Of a stretch of DNA of 5,828 bases, positions 4,643-5,828 are shown piece by piece (the stretch's first letter is position 1; each line of letters opens with the position of its first letter). The notes under the pieces were generated by a model. That model ran no database searches and was not told where the DNA came from. It saw nothing but the letters and a program-made list of their open reading frames with translations. The position numbers were made by a program, and so were the translations under genes. Origin of the DNA: Pseudomonadota bacterium (GTDB lineage: Bacteria; Pseudomonadota; Alphaproteobacteria; Rhizobiales; Hyphomicrobiaceae); NCBI GenBank assembly GCA_021812845.1, contig JAKAML010000098.1, positions 1 through 5,828 on the forward strand, read 5' to 3'.

Positions 4643-5828
4643 ATGAGACGGGTCGTCGTCACCGGCATGGGCATCGTTTCCTCGATCGGAAACAATTCCC
4701 AGGAGGTGCTCGCCTCGCTGCGTGAAGCGAAATCGGGGATCGGCCGCGCCGAGAAGTACGCCGAGCTCGGCTTCAAGTGCCAGGTCCACGGCGAGCCCAA
4801 GCTCGACTGGGAGGCCATGGTCCCGCGGAAGCCCAAGCGCTTCATGAACTCCGGCATGGCATGGAACTACATCGCCATGGACCAGGCGATCCGCGACGCC
4901 GGTCTCGATCCGAAGACGATCGTCAACGAGCGCACCGGAATCATCATGGGCTCGGGCGGCCCCTCGACCGTCGCCATCGTCGCCGCGGCCGACACCACGC
5001 GCCAATCCGGCGGGCCGAAGAAGATCGGGCCGTTCGAGGTTCCGAAGGCGATGTGCTCGGGACCGTCGGGCGTCCTGGCGACGGCGTTCCAGATCAAGGG
5101 AACGAATTATTCGATCTCCTCGGCCTGCGCGACCTCGGCCCACTGCATCGGCAACGCGACCGAGCTGATCCAGTGGGGCAAGCAGGACGTCATGTTCGCC
5201 GGCGGCTGCGAGGAGCTCGACTGGACTTTGTCGAACCTGTTCGACGCCATGGGCGCGATGTCGTCGAAGTTCAATGCAACGCCGGAGACCGCGAGCCGCG
5301 CCTACGACAAGAACCGCGACGGCTTCGTGATCGCCGGCGGCGCCGGCGTGCTGGTGCTCGAGGAGCTCGAGCACGCCAAGGCGCGCGGCGCGAGGGTCTA
5401 CGGCGAGGTCGCGGGCTACGGCGCCACCTCCGACGGTTTCGACATGGTCGCGCCGTCCGGCGAAGGTGCGGTCCGCTGCATGAAGCAGGCGCTGGCCGGC
5501 TTCGACGGCAAGGGCACGCCGAAGGTCGACTACATCAACCCGCACGGGACCGGCACGCCGGTCGGCGACGAGCGCGAGATCGCCGCCATCCGGCAGGTGT
5601 TCGGCTCCGACATTCCCGCGATCGCCGCCACCAAGTCGCTGACCGGCCACTCGCTCGGCGCGATCGGCGTCCAGGAGGCCATCTTCTCGCTGCTCATGAT
5701 GAACAACGGCTTCGTCTGCGAAAGCGCCAACATCGAGGAGATCGACCCGGCCTTCGCCGACGTTCCGATCGCGAGGAAGCGCATCGACGACGCGACGCTT
5801 AACTGTGTCATGTCGAACAGCTTCGGCT
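4643..5828 (+). CDS. fabB: FabB, beta-ketoacyl-ACP synthase I (C-terminus beyond the window)
   Basis: FabB condenses malonyl-ACP with acyl-ACP and is needed to elongate the cis-3-decenoyl-ACP made by FabA, committing carbon to unsaturated fatty acids. About 395 residues are present. Compared with the usual 405 or so, roughly the last dozen are off the right edge, where the sequence stops in the MSNSFG segment. The thiolase-fold active site is complete: nucleophile Cys162 in SSACATSAH, His301 in [11 protein letters not shown], and Lys331 and His336 in [10 protein letters not shown]. The 35-residue spacing of the two histidines matches E. coli FabB (His298/His333). KASI rather than FabF identity is supported by the fabA neighbour and the [18 protein letters not shown] start. 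The ATG at 4643 is preceded by GGAAAGGGA (4625-4633), 9 nt upstream. In rhizobial relatives fabI usually follows, but that cannot be seen here. Confidence 0.96.
   Translation, partial: MRRVVVTGMGIVSSIGNNSQEVLASLREAKSGIGRAEKYAELGFKCQVHGEPKLDWEAMVPRKPKRFMNSGMAWNYIAMDQAIRDAGLDPKTIVNERTGIIMGSGGPSTVAIVAAADTTRQSGGPKKIGPFEVPKAMCSGPSGVLATAFQIKGTNYSISSACATSAHCIGNATELIQWGKQDVMFAGGCEELDWTLSNLFDAMGAMSSKFNATPETASRAYDKNRDGFVIAGGAGVLVLEELEHAKARGARVYGEVAGYGATSDGFDMVAPSGEGAVRCMKQALAGFDGKGTPKVDYINPHGTGTPVGDEREIAAIRQVFGSDIPAIAATKSLTGHSLGAIGVQEAIFSLLMMNNGFVCESANIEEIDPAFADVPIARKRIDDATLNCVMSNSFG

Noticed and set aside
4517..5802. Long open frames within fabB in other frames (minus strand 4517-5650 and plus strand 4777-5802)
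   Set aside because: The fabB frame itself is open from 4643 to the window edge with full active-site motifs. The other frames give arginine-rich low-complexity proteins.

Overview
The window is GC-rich and looks like a chromosomal segment of an alphaproteobacterium of the order Hyphomicrobiales (Rhizobiales). The main evidence is a Fur-family regulator of the Irr type divergent from a fabA-fabB pair, an arrangement I know from rhizobia and relatives. The MoeB-like protein and the small two-SH3 exported protein also resemble rhizobial versions. The content is mostly core metabolism. I found no phage, CRISPR, toxin-antitoxin, RNA gene or intact mobile element, and no convincing undescribed system.

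Layout from left to right. Positions 1-127 (minus strand) hold an internal piece of a TctA-type tricarboxylate transporter membrane subunit. Its frame hits a TAG at 128-130, so it is a broken remnant or a rearrangement or assembly junction. Positions 131-324 have no recognisable gene. A MoeB/ThiF/HesA-type adenylyltransferase follows (325-1188, plus) and meets a D-2-hydroxyacid dehydrogenase (1198-2196, minus) tail to tail across 9 bp. A 320-bp divergent intergenic region carries a perfect 17-bp dyad flanked by weak promoter candidates. It leads to an exported protein with two bacterial SH3 domains (2517-3104, plus). That gene converges with irr (3168-3578, minus).

The 469-bp irr/fabA divergent region carries a good promoter candidate for irr but no clear one for fabA. 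fabA (4048-4581) and fabB (4643 to the right edge, missing roughly its last dozen residues) form a same-strand pair 61 bp apart.

How the genes work together: FabA makes and isomerises the trans-2/cis-3-decenoyl-ACP intermediate and FabB elongates the cis product, so the pair forms the anaerobic unsaturated fatty acid pathway. Irr is the haem/iron-responsive regulator of these bacteria. Its divergence from fabA raises, but does not prove, a regulatory link between iron and membrane lipids. The other genes share no obvious pathway. The parts worth a second look are the truncated tctA edge, the loss of the zinc-binding CxxC pairs in the MoeB-like protein, the 17-bp dyad, the GTG start and altered histidine motif of Irr, and the long irr/fabA spacer.
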